Notes under the pieces: generated by a model
What the model was told of the DNA's origin: nothing
What the model saw: the letters and a program-made list of their open reading frames with translations, nothing else
Databases searched by the model: none
NCBI RefSeq assembly: GCF_003710915.1
Contig: NZ_RHHR01000003.1
Location: forward strand, 62,001 to 126,000
DNA length: 64,000 nucleotides
Source: Brevibacillus invocatus
GTDB lineage: Bacteria > Bacillota > Bacilli > Brevibacillales > Brevibacillaceae
Reading direction: 5' to 3'
In this document: in pieces, positions 1 through 9,083 of the stretch
Position numbering within the stretch: the first letter of the stretch is position 1
How the letters are laid out: every line of letters starts with the position of its first letter
Translations under genes and position numbers: made by a program

Positions 1-606
<606 letters not shown>

Positions 607-702
607 TCATCGATAGAGTATATATGAACAAGTCTTTCAAAAGACACCAAGAAACCAGACATCTGCCTGAAAGTGCAGTTCGTCCGGTACTCTTGAGTGT
701 TT

Positions 703-1074
703 CTAACCCCAAATCTTGTGGAACAAAGGAGAGCCAAAGACAGCGATTCCAATCAGGACGGCCAAACAGGCAGCCACCAAAACGGCGCCAGCGGCTGCAT
801 CCTTGGCAATTTTCGCTTTGGCATGCCAATCTGGGGAGGCGATGTCCACAGCAGCTTCGATCGCCGTATTGACTATCTCCAGCGCAAACACAAGTGCTAT
901 CGCAAAAAAGACTAGCAAAGTATCGTTGCGAGAAATATCCAGCCACCAGGATGCGACTAGAGCAAGAACGGCTGCGACTAGGTGGATCTGCATGTTTCGC
1001 TGAGTCTTTACCGTATAGGCTATTCCCTCTATCGCGCAGGAAAAACTGCGCACAAAGCGATGCCATTCCTTCAC
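703..1074 (-). CDS. dgkA: Undecaprenol/diacylglycerol kinase, DgkA family
   Basis: Small membrane kinase of the DagK family. In Gram-positive bacteria these mainly phosphorylate undecaprenol, recycling the lipid carrier of cell-wall synthesis. The 123-residue protein has three hydrophobic segments (about 33-49, 53-70, 93-115) and the family signature ExxNTAIE (66-73) that carries the catalytic and metal-binding acidic residues. The start is GTG, 8 bases after the ybeY stop, with GAGG upstream. Substrate is inferred from the family and cannot be read from sequence alone. Confidence 0.92.
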   Translation of the reverse strand: MKEWHRFVRSFSCAIEGIAYTVKTQRNMQIHLVAAVLALVASWWLDISRNDTLLVFFAIALVFALEIVNTAIEAAVDIASPDWHAKAKIAKDAAAGAVLVAACLAVLIGIAVFGSPLFHKIWG

Positions 1075-1082
1075 AGCAATCC

Positions 1083-1562
1083 CTACCTCGTCAAGCCAAT
1101 TTCCTGCAAGACCTCTTCTTGACGAGAAAACATTTCCTTTTCCTCTGCCTCAGTGCCATGATCGTAGCCCAACAGGTGCAAGAATCCATGAACGGCGAGA
1201 AAGCCTAATTCGCGTTCAAAGGAATGTCCGTAGTCCTCAGCCTGTTCCTTGGTTTTGGGCAAGGAAATGATGATATCGCCAAGCATATTCGGATAGTCGT
1301 CGATCTCATCTTCGTCGATGAAGATCTCCATCTCCCCTTCACCTTCTTCATTCATGGCAAAGGACAAGACATCTGTGGGGCGATCGACACCGCGATAATC
1401 ACGATTCAGCTCGTGAATCCGCTCGTTATTCACCAGGGTAACGACAACCTCGCCGGTTACTTCTTCACGTTTAGCGGCTGCCTGCAAGCATTGAATAATC
1501 AATTCCTGCAAACGCTCTTCAATGGGTTCGATCTCTTCGTGCAAAATTTCTACAGATAGCAC
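1083..1562 (-). CDS. ybeY: rRNA maturation endoribonuclease YbeY
   Basis: Zinc-dependent single-strand endoribonuclease involved in 16S rRNA 3-prime processing and 70S quality control. The metal site [11 protein letters not shown] (three histidines) is at residues 125-135, and the length of about 159 is typical. An open frame extends to an ATG at 1592, but that codon has no ribosome site. The GTG at 1562 follows AAAAGGAG at good spacing and gives an N-terminus that lines up with B. subtilis YbeY, so I prefer it. Lies between phoH and dgkA as in relatives, although B. subtilis has pgpH (yqfF) between phoH and ybeY and that gene is absent here. Confidence 0.92.
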   Translation of the reverse strand: MLSVEILHEEIEPIEERLQELIIQCLQAAAKREEVTGEVVVTLVNNERIHELNRDYRGVDRPTDVLSFAMNEEGEGEMEIFIDEDEIDDYPNMLGDIIISLPKTKEQAEDYGHSFERELGFLAVHGFLHLLGYDHGTEAEEKEMFSRQEEVLQEIGLTR

Positions 1563-1596
1563 AGTAGTAAAATCTCCTTTTTCTTCCACCATTCAT

Positions 1597-2583
1597 TTAT
1601 CGGTTATTCTGATCCGCTTCTTCCTTGGCATAAGCTTCAATGATCTTCTGTACCAGGCTGTGACGGACAACGTCTCCCTCCTGGAATCGGATAAAAGCGA
1701 CGTCACGAATTGGGTTCAATATACGTTCAGCTTCCCGAAGACCCGATTTTTTTCCTTTTGGAAGGTCAATCTGGGTCACGTCTCCTGTCACCACCATTTT
1801 GGAACCAAATCCAAGGCGGGTCAGAAACATCTTCATTTGTTCAGGCGTAGTATTTTGAGCCTCGTCCAAAATGACAAAGGAATCTTCCAGCGTACGGCCG
1901 CGCATGTAAGCGAGTGGAGCTACCTCAATCAAGCCTCTCTCCATCATTTTGGCGACTTGTTCGGTGCCGAGCATATCGTACAGGGCATCGTAGAGCGGGC
2001 GCAGATACGGATCTACTTTCTCCTGCAAATCTCCGGGCAAGAATCCCAGGCTCTCACCAGCTTCTACGGCCGGCCTGGTCAAGACAATCCGCTTGACTCG
2101 TCCACTTTTCAAGGCGTTGACTGCCATGACGACAGCCAGGTATGTTTTTCCCGTACCAGCAGGACCAATTCCAAATGCAATATCATGTCGCTTGATCGCA
2201 GACAGATAATGCCGCTGTCCCAGTGTCTTTGCCCGAATCAGCTTGCCGCGTTGGGTACGGGCTACTTCTTCGTCATACACATCGAGCAGTTGCGCTCCCT
2301 CACCACGCTCGATCAGCATCATCGCATAGGAAATGTCTCTCTCGGACAGGGCGATACCCCGGCGAATCAACTGCAGGAGGATACCAAACAACTCTGTCAG
2401 CTTATCCACTTCCGCCTTATCACCGGTAATCACCAGCTCTCCTTCTCTGGTCATGACCTTGGCGGAGCTTTTCTCCTCGATCAGCTTTAGATACGCGTCG
2501 TGCGGTCCAAACAACAGCAAGGCTTCAGATGCGTCTGAAAACGGGATTTTTACCTCATCTTGTACGTGCAACTTAGCTTCCAT
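1597..2583 (-). CDS. phoH: PhoH-family P-loop ATPase
   Basis: Predicted cytosolic ATPase of the PhoH/PhoL type, linked in other bacteria to RNA metabolism and often paired with YbeY, as here. Walker A GPAGTGKT is at 140-147 and Walker B VILDEAQN at 237-244; the N-terminal 100 residues form the small accessory domain usual in this family. Length 328 is normal. The ATG at 2583 is immediately adjacent to GAGGAG, so the TTG four codons later is an alternative start. The downstream ybeY frame begins at once, suggesting a transcript running yqfC-yqfD-phoH-ybeY-dgkA-cdd-era. The precise biochemical role of the family is not settled. Confidence 0.93.
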   Translation of the reverse strand: MEAKLHVQDEVKIPFSDASEALLLFGPHDAYLKLIEEKSSAKVMTREGELVITGDKAEVDKLTELFGILLQLIRRGIALSERDISYAMMLIERGEGAQLLDVYDEEVARTQRGKLIRAKTLGQRHYLSAIKRHDIAFGIGPAGTGKTYLAVVMAVNALKSGRVKRIVLTRPAVEAGESLGFLPGDLQEKVDPYLRPLYDALYDMLGTEQVAKMMERGLIEVAPLAYMRGRTLEDSFVILDEAQNTTPEQMKMFLTRLGFGSKMVVTGDVTQIDLPKGKKSGLREAERILNPIRDVAFIRFQEGDVVRHSLVQKIIEAYAKEEADQNNR

Positions 2584-2610
2584 CTCCTCGGAACGGTTAT
2601 CATTATTACC

Positions 2611-3825
2611 TCACGAATTGCTGTTTACTTCCGGTGTCTGAGGAACGCCTACGATCGGTTGTTCAACACCGATGTCTTCGATGACTGAAAAATGAATGCT
2701 TACGTAAACTTTACCATTCTCTGATGTAGCGTGCAAAACTTTTTCCTGTTGAATGGAAGCATCCTTGCCTGCCTTACGCAGGATATCCTCACGAGCAAAT
2801 CGAATAGCCAACGCTTTTGCTTCCTCGACCGTCAACTCTTTTTGGGTCTGTACAATCTCTTCGTGCGTCACCCTTTTCCAGCCAACCGGCGATGTATACC
2901 CTGCATAGCCAGGCATGAATCGCTTTTCCTTGCTTTCATATTGGCTAAATGGCAGCTTCTCGAACGGCCATACCTGCACCGCGTACGGACCAATCACCAG
3001 ATATTGCTGATCCTGTTTTTCTCCGGTCAAACGCGTGTGGCTCTGTTTGAGAGGTACCGAAGCATTGCTGATATACCAGACTTCACCTCGGATTGTCCCT
3101 TTTGCAGAAACGGCCTTTTGGCGCTCGTCGTTCCCAATAATACCGGAGATGAGCACTTGTCCTTTTTCAACAAATTGGTTTACCGTCACCTGACTGCGGC
3201 CGGCTTCAGGCAAAATTGTTTGGATCACCGCACGTTTTTTTGCAACTAAATGACGCGGTCCGGTCACAATCGGTTTGGCAGGCTCGTCTTTTTCCACTAC
3301 CTGCAGTGTCACCTTGGTTCCTTGGATCGTCACCCCCACCCAAGTCACTTCCGGCAGAAGGCTTGTCAGCTCTCTTTGCAAATGCAGTGGTTCTTTTAGT
3401 TTGACCTTCCAAGCCCCTTCTTTAATCCCTATTTGTTCAGCTACCTGCATGACTCTTTCAGGACTCAATTGCTTGGTGCCTTGAACTTCAACGGTCCATA
3501 TGAAGGATGAGAGCATGTACAATCCGACAAGAAAAAGAAATGCTCCAATTGCCAAGCCAGATCTTCGACGAAGCCTGGCCAACCAAAATGGAAAGCCTTC
3601 CCGCTGCTCGACGTGACTGCGACAGCCTGTCTCTCTCATCAAAGGACGCAGCCGAAAATAATCCTTGATCAAAATATCACAACGGCACGCTTCCGTACCT
3701 ACTCGACGAATATTCCAGATGCGCAGACCTTCACGTACTGCCATGTTGAGGAAGCGTTCAAAACGCTTTCCTCTCACCGTGATCGTGACGTATCCCTCTG
3801 TCCACTCCTTCAGTCCATAACGCAT
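2611..3825 (-). CDS. yqfD: Sporulation membrane protein YqfD
   Basis: YqfD is a mother-cell sporulation protein in Bacillus, made under sigma-E; its biochemical role is unclear. The 404-residue protein has a basic cytosolic N-terminus of about 90 residues, one transmembrane helix (about 91-111), then a long extracytoplasmic region beginning with a small beta-rich domain like a POTRA fold. A charged C-terminus ends the protein. It follows yqfC on the same strand and precedes phoH, the conserved order. The start is ATG at 3825 with AAGGTGGGA upstream. Confidence 0.92.
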   Translation of the reverse strand: MRYGLKEWTEGYVTITVRGKRFERFLNMAVREGLRIWNIRRVGTEACRCDILIKDYFRLRPLMRETGCRSHVEQREGFPFWLARLRRRSGLAIGAFLFLVGLYMLSSFIWTVEVQGTKQLSPERVMQVAEQIGIKEGAWKVKLKEPLHLQRELTSLLPEVTWVGVTIQGTKVTLQVVEKDEPAKPIVTGPRHLVAKKRAVIQTILPEAGRSQVTVNQFVEKGQVLISGIIGNDERQKAVSAKGTIRGEVWYISNASVPLKQSHTRLTGEKQDQQYLVIGPYAVQVWPFEKLPFSQYESKEKRFMPGYAGYTSPVGWKRVTHEEIVQTQKELTVEEAKALAIRFAREDILRKAGKDASIQQEKVLHATSENGKVYVSIHFSVIEDIGVEQPIVGVPQTPEVNSNS

Positions 3826-3861
3826 ACATGAGTCCCACCTTTTTCATGTGTTTGATCCCAA

Positions 3862-4146
3862 TCATGGCTTTTCCAAAAATTTCACGCTTCCAATCCGGCC
3901 TTCCAGCAAGACCTCTTCTGGCAGAATCGCCCGAATGACAAGCTGTTCCCCCGATACGATCAGCTGTCCATTGGTCAACAACAAACGGAGCTCTTTTTCA
4001 CTAAAGTGCAGAACTCCGCGATGATTTTCTATGTACATTTGAAGATGCCCGATCATCGTGATCCGCAGGACTTCCAGAACTACATCTTGTGGCAGGTCCA
4101 ATACCCCTCCGGCCAGATGGCGCAGACGGCGGCTCCAACGCCTCAT
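3862..4146 (-). CDS. yqfC: Sporulation protein YqfC
   Basis: Small (94 residues) conserved protein of the YabP/YqfC family, which in Bacillus is expressed in the mother cell early in sporulation. The protein begins with a basic stretch (several Arg in residues 2-9) followed by the family core LPQDVVLEVLRITMIG and a C-terminal beta-rich half. The ATG at 4146 is chosen because GAGGGGGC lies 6 bases upstream; an ATG at 4191 in the same frame lacks a ribosome site. The upstream 200 bases (4147-4345) contain no other gene. A weak sigma-E-like pair can be imagined there but is not convincing. Confidence 0.88.
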   Translation of the reverse strand: MRRWSRRLRHLAGGVLDLPQDVVLEVLRITMIGHLQMYIENHRGVLHFSEKELRLLLTNGQLIVSGEQLVIRAILPEEVLLEGRIGSVKFLEKP

Positions 4147-4306
4147 GGAAAAGCCCCCTCTCGTACTGGCGCAATGACGCCGAATAGCCATTCACAACCG
4201 TTCTTAACCATTTTTATGCGCCCAATCAGCAAGTGATTCATAAGAATTAAGTCTGCTCTGCCCTTCCTTGACTCATTGCCCTTAACCATTCTTTCTTGAA
4301 CGGAAT

Positions 4307-4345
4307 AAAAAAAAAACTTGCAGCTCCTTTTGAGGAAGCGGCAAG
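4307..4345 (-). terminator. Intrinsic terminator after the 68-residue HTH-like gene
   Basis: Stem CTTGC(C)GCTTCCT with partner AGGAGCTGCAAG around a short loop, followed on the minus strand by at least nine T residues. It directly abuts the TAG stop of the gene at 4346-4552, separating it from yqfC. Confidence 0.85.
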
Positions 4346-4552
4346 CTATGTGTGTTTGTCATTCAAATGTGCGGGAGCAGCAGATTCTTCATACCGAGAA
4401 AGCGTCTTCCATTTTTTGATGACGCGTTTCACTTTCTCTGCCGTGCAGCCACACGCTATGGCTGTCTCGTAGATCGACTTTTTTTCAACAATGGCAAGCT
4501 GAATCACCTTTTTGCGAAAACGTCCCATTTGATCCACACTTTTCGTATCCAC
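4346..4552 (-). CDS. Small HTH-like protein of unknown function
   Basis: Encodes a 68-residue basic protein that I do not recognise as a named family. Residues 15-50 look like a helix-turn-helix with the pattern IQLAIVEKKSIYETA followed by a recognition-like helix AEKVKRVIKKWK. The start is GTG at 4552 with GAGGAGG 11 bases upstream, and the gene ends on a strong terminator, both supporting a real gene. It sits alone between yqfC and the floA operon, a position with no B. subtilis counterpart that I know. It could be a small DNA-binding regulator; target and role are unknown. Confidence 0.6.
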   Translation of the reverse strand: MDTKSVDQMGRFRKKVIQLAIVEKKSIYETAIACGCTAEKVKRVIKKWKTLSRYEESAAPAHLNDKHT

Positions 4553-4664
4553 CGCTTAACCATCCTCCTCTGCGATGTTGGAAAAAATTTCAATCCTAAG
4601 AGTAGAATAGTAAACCTACTAAAGATAGACAAGTTTATATTTTCGCTATTATTCGACATTTTCA

Positions 4665-4712
4665 ATAAAAGAAAATGCCCCATCCAGTCGTTTTTCGACT
4701 CAACGGGACATT
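4665..4712 (-). terminator. Stem-loop terminator downstream of the floA operon
   Basis: Minus-strand hairpin AATGTCCC...AGTCG-AAAAA-CGACT...GGGGCATT followed by TTTTCTTTTA. It lies 24 bases after the stop of the 163-residue membrane-protein gene and would end the nfeD-floA transcript. Confidence 0.75.
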
Positions 4713-4735
4713 CACTTCGTTGTGTAATCGATGAA

Positions 4736-5227
4736 TTACTCGCTTCTCCGCCGGGTATTTGGAGAAGCATATGGAGCTTTCGAGCGGGGTTCCCCAAAGA
4801 TCAATGCCCACTTCATCCCTTCACGAGGGTCCAGCTGGATCGCAGACTTGGAATTTGTAGCCTCCTCCATTGATCGTCCACTCTCTTCTCGCTCTGAAGT
4901 CATTCGCTGCTCCACTTCGGAAGGTCGGTTAAGCCTTTCGTATTCCATTCCGACTTGTTCCCGTGAATCAGCCTGCACGGGTTCGTACTTGGAAGAAGCA
5001 CGAACCGCTTTTCTCTCCTTGGTCTTTTGAGGAGTGGGGAAACCTCCGCTCTCCACAGGAGTAAGCGTTCTTCTCTTCTGCTCCTGTCCTGCCTTTTTCG
5101 CAGCCTGACCGAAAATCTTGTATCCGATGTACCCCACGATAAGGAACCAGAACTTGCCGATCAGCGGCCATAGCCAACTTAAGACATCGCCAACCAGGTC
5201 GAGGAGCAGAAAAATGAGGTCATCCAT
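4736..5227 (-). CDS. Membrane-anchored protein of unknown function in yqfB position
   Basis: A 163-residue protein of unrecognised family. Residues 3-40 are strongly hydrophobic (one or two membrane segments rich in Trp, Leu and Phe), followed by a hydrophilic, probably disordered, highly charged tail containing many Glu/Arg/Lys/Ser residues and several proline-rich turns. The start is ATG at 5227, 11 bases after the floA stop, with AAGGT upstream, so it is the last gene of the nfeD-floA operon. In B. subtilis this slot holds the short yqfB, to which I see no resemblance. The context suggests a partner of the flotillin FloA at the membrane; this is inference. Confidence 0.75.
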   Translation of the reverse strand: MDDLIFLLLDLVGDVLSWLWPLIGKFWFLIVGYIGYKIFGQAAKKAGQEQKRRTLTPVESGGFPTPQKTKERKAVRASSKYEPVQADSREQVGMEYERLNRPSEVEQRMTSEREESGRSMEEATNSKSAIQLDPREGMKWALIFGEPRSKAPYASPNTRRRSE

Positions 5228-5238
5228 GTCAGGTTACC

Positions 5239-6243
5239 TTAATCCTGGCCGTCTGTGGACTCAGTTTTTTGCTTTTCGCCCGGCAATCCAAACGATTGAC
5301 GCATTTGTGTATCAGCTGCTATGTTTTGCATATTGTAGTAATCCATAACGCCCAGTTTGCCAGATTTCAGTGCTTCTGCGAGTGCAAGTGGAACCTGCGC
5401 TTCTGCTTCCACAACCTTCGCTTTCATCTCTTGTACGCGAGCAATCATCTCTTGCTCTGTCGCTACCGCCATTGCACGACGCTCTTCTGCTTTTGCCTGG
5501 GCAATCTGTTTGTCTGCTTCGGCTTGGTCGGTCTGAAGCTCAGCACCGATGTTTTTGCCTACATCTACGTCCGCAATATCAATCGAGAGAATTTCGAAGG
5601 CAGTACCAGCATCAAGACCTTTGTTCAATACTGTTTTAGAAATCATATCGGGATTTTCCAAAACCGCTTTGTGACTATCCGAAGAACCGATCGTCGAGAC
5701 GATTCCCTCACCTACACGAGCAATGATGGTTTCTTCACCAGCACCCCCGACCAGACGGTCAATATTGGCACGCACGGTCACTTTCGCTCTTGTGCGCAAT
5801 TCGATACCGTCTTTCGCCATGGCTGCGACGATTGGGGTTTCAATCACTTTCGGGTTAACGCTCATCTGTACTGCTTCCAGCACGTCACGTCCAGCCAGGT
5901 CGATCGCTGCTGCACGTTCAAAGCCCAATGGAATATCTGCACGCTGTGCCGCAACCAGCGCGTCGACGACTCGGTCTACGTTACCGCCTGCTAGATAATG
6001 GCTTTCCAGTTGGTTCGTATCGAGCTCCAAGCCCGCTTTACGCGCTTTGATCAACGGATTCACGATCCGGGACGGTACAACACGACGCAGGCGCATCGCC
6101 ACGAGGGTAATGATCCCGATCCGCACACCCGAAGCGAGTGCCGAAATCCAGAGCATGACTGGAACAAACGAAAAAAATATGGAAAGTACGACGATCGCTA
6201 CCGCGACCATAAATATGAGGGGAATCAATCCGCCGTCTAACAT
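5239..6243 (-). CDS. floA: Flotillin-like protein FloA
   Basis: FloA (YqfA) is a bacterial flotillin that forms functional membrane microdomains and influences membrane fluidity, signalling and sporulation. The 334-residue protein starts with a hydrophobic hairpin (about 4-40) and continues with the SPFH-like region containing [20 protein letters not shown]. Then comes the Ala/Glu-rich coiled region ([18 protein letters not shown]) typical of flotillins. Of two nearby ATGs, the second (6243) is spaced 9 bases from AAGGAG and is preferred. The AAGGAG overlaps the end of the upstream nfeD gene, so translation is coupled. Confidence 0.95.
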   Translation of the reverse strand: MLDGGLIPLIFMVAVAIVVLSIFFSFVPVMLWISALASGVRIGIITLVAMRLRRVVPSRIVNPLIKARKAGLELDTNQLESHYLAGGNVDRVVDALVAAQRADIPLGFERAAAIDLAGRDVLEAVQMSVNPKVIETPIVAAMAKDGIELRTRAKVTVRANIDRLVGGAGEETIIARVGEGIVSTIGSSDSHKAVLENPDMISKTVLNKGLDAGTAFEILSIDIADVDVGKNIGAELQTDQAEADKQIAQAKAEERRAMAVATEQEMIARVQEMKAKVVEAEAQVPLALAEALKSGKLGVMDYYNMQNIAADTQMRQSFGLPGEKQKTESTDGQD

Positions 6244-6249
6244 GAGCAT

Positions 6250-7593
6250 CTACTCCTTCTGTTCTTCTTCCTGCACTACAACGCGAGTGCCTTCTACCTG
6301 TACTACCACTATTTGTACACCGGCCTGAATAAATCCTCCTGCGGAAACAGCATCGACTCGCATTCCCTCGATCTTGGCAACACCCGCCGGGCGGAACGGT
6401 GTAAGCGCAATTCCTTTTTTACCTACAAGATTACGTTGGTCTTTGGGCGCTACGTATCCTTGTTCGTTGCGCTGTTCATCACTCAGGATAAAACGGTTTA
6501 TCAGGCCTTTAAACCCGTATTTCTTGATCAGGATAAAGGTAATGACCGCCGTAATCAGTACGGCAATTCCCAAGGAGGCCAGTCCTTGCTCTGTATCGTA
6601 GGCGGCCATGACGAGACCACTTACTATACTGATAAAGCCTATCGCGCCAACGATTCCTCCGGGAAGGAAAATTTCGAGGATCATGAGCAAAATACCGAAA
6701 AGAAACAATCCGATGTGCAGCCAGTTGGCAAAGCCTGCCACGTAATGTCCGAAGAAATAAAGACTGAAAGCAAAGATCGAAATCGTCCCTGCTACACCAA
6801 AGCCTGGTGCAAACAGTTCGACTACGATTCCCCCCAACCCGATGATCAAAAGCATGCTCATCACAACCGGACTGGTTACCCAACGAGCGATATTTTCTCC
6901 GATCGTCGGTTCAATCGTCTGCATCGTGTCTGCAAAGATGCCATATTGTTTGAGCAGCTCATCTTTACCGCTCACCAAGCGGTCGGCATACCCAACCTCC
7001 TTCGCTCGCTCTGCATCGAGAGACAGGACTGTTCCCTTTGGCTTCAAACCAGGAAACTCCGTGTCTATTTCCACCATTGCACGAGCGACATCAGGGTTTC
7101 GATCATTCAGCTTCGCAGCCGCCTTCATCTGGTTTGACCACCCTGAGATCAATTTGATTTCTGCAGCATTTCCTGCCATGTCGATAGGAGTAGCTGCTCC
7201 CATGCTGCTACCAGGAGTCATCACGATCTCATTCGCATTCAATGCGATATAAGTACCTGCTGAAAACGCCTGATTGTCAATATACGCGACTACGTGTATC
7301 GGCGATTGGCGAATGAGCTCACCAATGGCTCCAGCAGCATCAATCTTCCCGCCCGGTGTATTGATATCCAGAATAATCAGATCAGCTTGCTGTGCTTCTG
7401 CCTCTGTGAATGCTCTGCGTAAAAAGCTCTCAAGACCCTGTTCGATTTCCTTCTCGACAGGGATCCAGACCGCTTTTTGGTAGGTCTGAGCCGTCGTTAC
7501 CGGGGGAAATAGCAGAAGTATCATCGATGCGAGCAGACAAAGAAGCGACACTAGCAAGCGCACGCGACTCATCGCTGAGCGGGTTGCACTCAT
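6250..7593 (-). CDS. yqeZ: NfeD-family membrane-bound ClpP-class serine protease
   Basis: Protein of the NfeD/YqeZ family encoded next to flotillins; it may act as a membrane-associated Ser/Lys-dyad protease. From the start at 7593 it has 447 residues: a signal peptide or TM (about 10-36), and a ClpP-like domain with LDINTPGGKIDAAG (75-88) and SAGTYIA (catalytic Ser near 111). Three or four TM helices (about 240-350) and a C-terminal NfeD OB-fold domain follow. AAAGGAGG lies 8 bases before the chosen ATG; a longer in-frame ATG at 7671 has no such site. It is the first gene of the operon with floA. Confidence 0.93.
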   Translation of the reverse strand: MSATRSAMSRVRLLVSLLCLLASMILLLFPPVTTAQTYQKAVWIPVEKEIEQGLESFLRRAFTEAEAQQADLIILDINTPGGKIDAAGAIGELIRQSPIHVVAYIDNQAFSAGTYIALNANEIVMTPGSSMGAATPIDMAGNAAEIKLISGWSNQMKAAAKLNDRNPDVARAMVEIDTEFPGLKPKGTVLSLDAERAKEVGYADRLVSGKDELLKQYGIFADTMQTIEPTIGENIARWVTSPVVMSMLLIIGLGGIVVELFAPGFGVAGTISIFAFSLYFFGHYVAGFANWLHIGLFLFGILLMILEIFLPGGIVGAIGFISIVSGLVMAAYDTEQGLASLGIAVLITAVITFILIKKYGFKGLINRFILSDEQRNEQGYVAPKDQRNLVGKKGIALTPFRPAGVAKIEGMRVDAVSAGGFIQAGVQIVVVQVEGTRVVVQEEEQKE

Positions 7594-7716
7594 CCCATAA
7601 ACCTCCTTTCCACTATCAGCTTCCCACGAATGGTTACTATGGTATACGGAGAAGTTCGACATTCGTTTCATTTTTTTGCCGGAAGTACCAGGAAAAATGG
7701 AATCGTAGAATACAAA

Positions 7717-7750
7717 GAAAAACTCAACCGATATCCGGCTGAGTTTTTCT
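7717..7750. terminator. Bidirectional terminator downstream of rpsU-yqeY
   Basis: Near-perfect inverted repeat AAAAACTCAGCCGG / CCGGTTGAGTTTTT with A and T tracts on both sides. It lies 28 bases beyond the yqeY stop and upstream of the nfeD start, ending the rpsU-yqeY transcript. Confidence 0.85.
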
Positions 7751-7777
7751 GCGTATCTATATGAGGGTGTTACTCAT

Positions 7778-8224
7778 TTAATTAGGTAATTCCTCAGATA
7801 CAATCTTCTGCACGAGGTTCCCGTCTGCTCTGCCTTTTACTTTGGGCATGATTGCACCCATCACTTTGCCCATCTCTTTCTTAGAGCTGGCATGGGTAGA
7901 GGCAATCGCTTCACGAACGATTTCACGAATCTCATCTTCGCTAAGCTGAACGGGTAAGTAAGCGGAGAGCACATCGATCTCTTCGCGCGCTTTCGAGGCA
8001 AGTTCCTCACGGGCTGCCTTCTCAAATTCGTGGAGGGATTCACGGCGTTGTTTTAACTCACGAGTCAAGATGGTCAGCACTTCATCGTCAGACAAAGTTC
8101 TGCCTTTGTTTATCTCTTCGTTCTTTAACGCGGCTTTCACCATGCGAATAACAGAGAGTTTTAGAGCAGCTCTGTCTTTCATTGCTTGCTTCATATCTTG
8201 ATCGAGTCGCTCCATTACACTCAT
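7778..8224 (-). CDS. yqeY: GatB/YqeY domain protein
   Basis: A 148-residue stand-alone version of the helical domain that forms the tail of the GatB subunit of tRNA amidotransferase; in GatB this domain contacts tRNA. The isolated YqeY proteins are of uncertain function. Features seen are the basic helical N-terminus, the [18 protein letters not shown] segment and a C-terminal stretch [20 protein letters not shown] that matches the family signature. ATG at 8224 with GGAGGG 7 bases upstream. It follows rpsU by 17 bases, the arrangement found widely in Firmicutes. Confidence 0.93.
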   Translation of the reverse strand: MSVMERLDQDMKQAMKDRAALKLSVIRMVKAALKNEEINKGRTLSDDEVLTILTRELKQRRESLHEFEKAAREELASKAREEIDVLSAYLPVQLSEDEIREIVREAIASTHASSKKEMGKVMGAIMPKVKGRADGNLVQKIVSEELPN

Positions 8225-8241
8225 GATGGGCCCTCCGTCAA

Positions 8242-8415
8242 TTAAAACTTGCGCTTGCGAGCAGCTTCGGATTTTTTCTTGCGTTTAATGCTAGGCTTCT
8301 CAAAGTGACGACGTTTACGCAGTTCTGCCATCACCCCAGATTTTGCGCTTTCACGCTTAAAGCGGCGAAGTGCGCTATCCAAAGACTCGTTTTTCTTGAC
8401 TCGAATTTCTGCCAT
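8242..8415 (-). CDS. rpsU: 30S ribosomal protein bS21
   Basis: Translation of this short frame gives a 57-residue, very basic protein starting [19 protein letters not shown] and ending in a Lys/Arg-rich tail ([14 protein letters not shown]), the typical bS21 composition. The protein joins the small subunit near the anti-Shine-Dalgarno region of 16S rRNA. ATG at 8415 is preceded by GGAGGGAGGG. First gene of an rpsU-yqeY operon; a consensus-like promoter lies about 70 bases upstream (8486-8515). Confidence 0.95.
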
Positions 8416-8485
8416 TTGTCTTCCCTCCCTCCGCTAAAACCGTGGGACGCCTGAATCGAATCGAACGAACAGACTGTCACACTTC

Positions 8486-8515
8486 ATTATAGGATATCTG
8501 ACCAAAGAAGGTCAA
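8486..8515 (-). promoter_or_regulatory. Sigma-A promoter of rpsU-yqeY
   Basis: Minus-strand TTGACC, an 18-base spacer, then TATAAT, about 70 bases ahead of the rpsU start and just downstream of the HIT gene stop. Confidence 0.75.
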
Positions 8516-8528
8516 CCTTTAGTTCATT

Positions 8529-8852
8529 TTATTCTTGAAATCCCGCCAAAAAATGATAGTGAATATGGAACACTTCCTGACCGCCTTCTTTTCCGCAATT
8601 GTTCACGAGGCGGAATCCCTTCAATTCCAGTTTTTGTGCCAGCTTTTGGGCAACCTGATGGATATGGCCGATCAACGGCAGATCCTCATCTGTCACGTCC
8701 ATCAGAGTAGGAATCGGTTTGCGCGGAATGATCAACAGATGGACGGGAGCCTTTGGCGAAATATCGTGAATGACGATAACCTGATCGTCCTCATACTCTA
8801 CACGTGCCGGAATTTCTTTTTCCATGATCCGGGTAAAAATACTTTTTTCCAT
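8529..8852 (-). CDS. HIT-family (histidine triad) nucleotide-binding protein
   Basis: HIT proteins hydrolyse nucleoside phosphoramidates and related adenylylated compounds. The 107-residue protein shows the order expected of HinT-like members: IFTRIMEKEIPA near the N-terminus, HLLIIPRKPI in the middle and the triad HIHYH at 96-100 followed by FLAG. The start at 8852 is preferred because AAAGGAG precedes it; the frame extends to 8876 without a ribosome site. It stands just upstream of rpsU-yqeY on the same strand and appears to have its own promoter. Confidence 0.92.
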   Translation of the reverse strand: MEKSIFTRIMEKEIPARVEYEDDQVIVIHDISPKAPVHLLIIPRKPIPTLMDVTDEDLPLIGHIHQVAQKLAQKLELKGFRLVNNCGKEGGQEVFHIHYHFLAGFQE

Positions 8853-8923
8853 GACTGAAAAACTCCTTTCGAACATTCATCCGCTATGCGATCTGCTCGT
8901 ATGTATAAATTGATAATAGTACC

Positions 8924-8952
8924 ATGATAGCGAACCAAGCATAGCGAATCAA
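8924..8952 (-). promoter_or_regulatory. Possible promoter of the HIT gene
   Basis: Minus-strand TTGATT, 17-base spacer, TATCAT, about 70 bases upstream of the HIT start in the divergent gap shared with murF. Weak hexamers, so tentative. Confidence 0.35.
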
Positions 8953-9083
8953 TCCCCGCGTCCGGCATTTTTTCCTTGCGACATCGAGTAGTGCGTGATA
9001 GCATGACCTCGAGGTTTGGACCGAACATCATCCCCAATTCCCGTAAAAGACCAACGGATATCACGATAAAGGAGTTTGTGGAC

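Noticed and set aside
1522-2490. 322-codon open frame on the plus strand
   Set aside because: Antisense to phoH, no homology that I recognise and no ribosome site.
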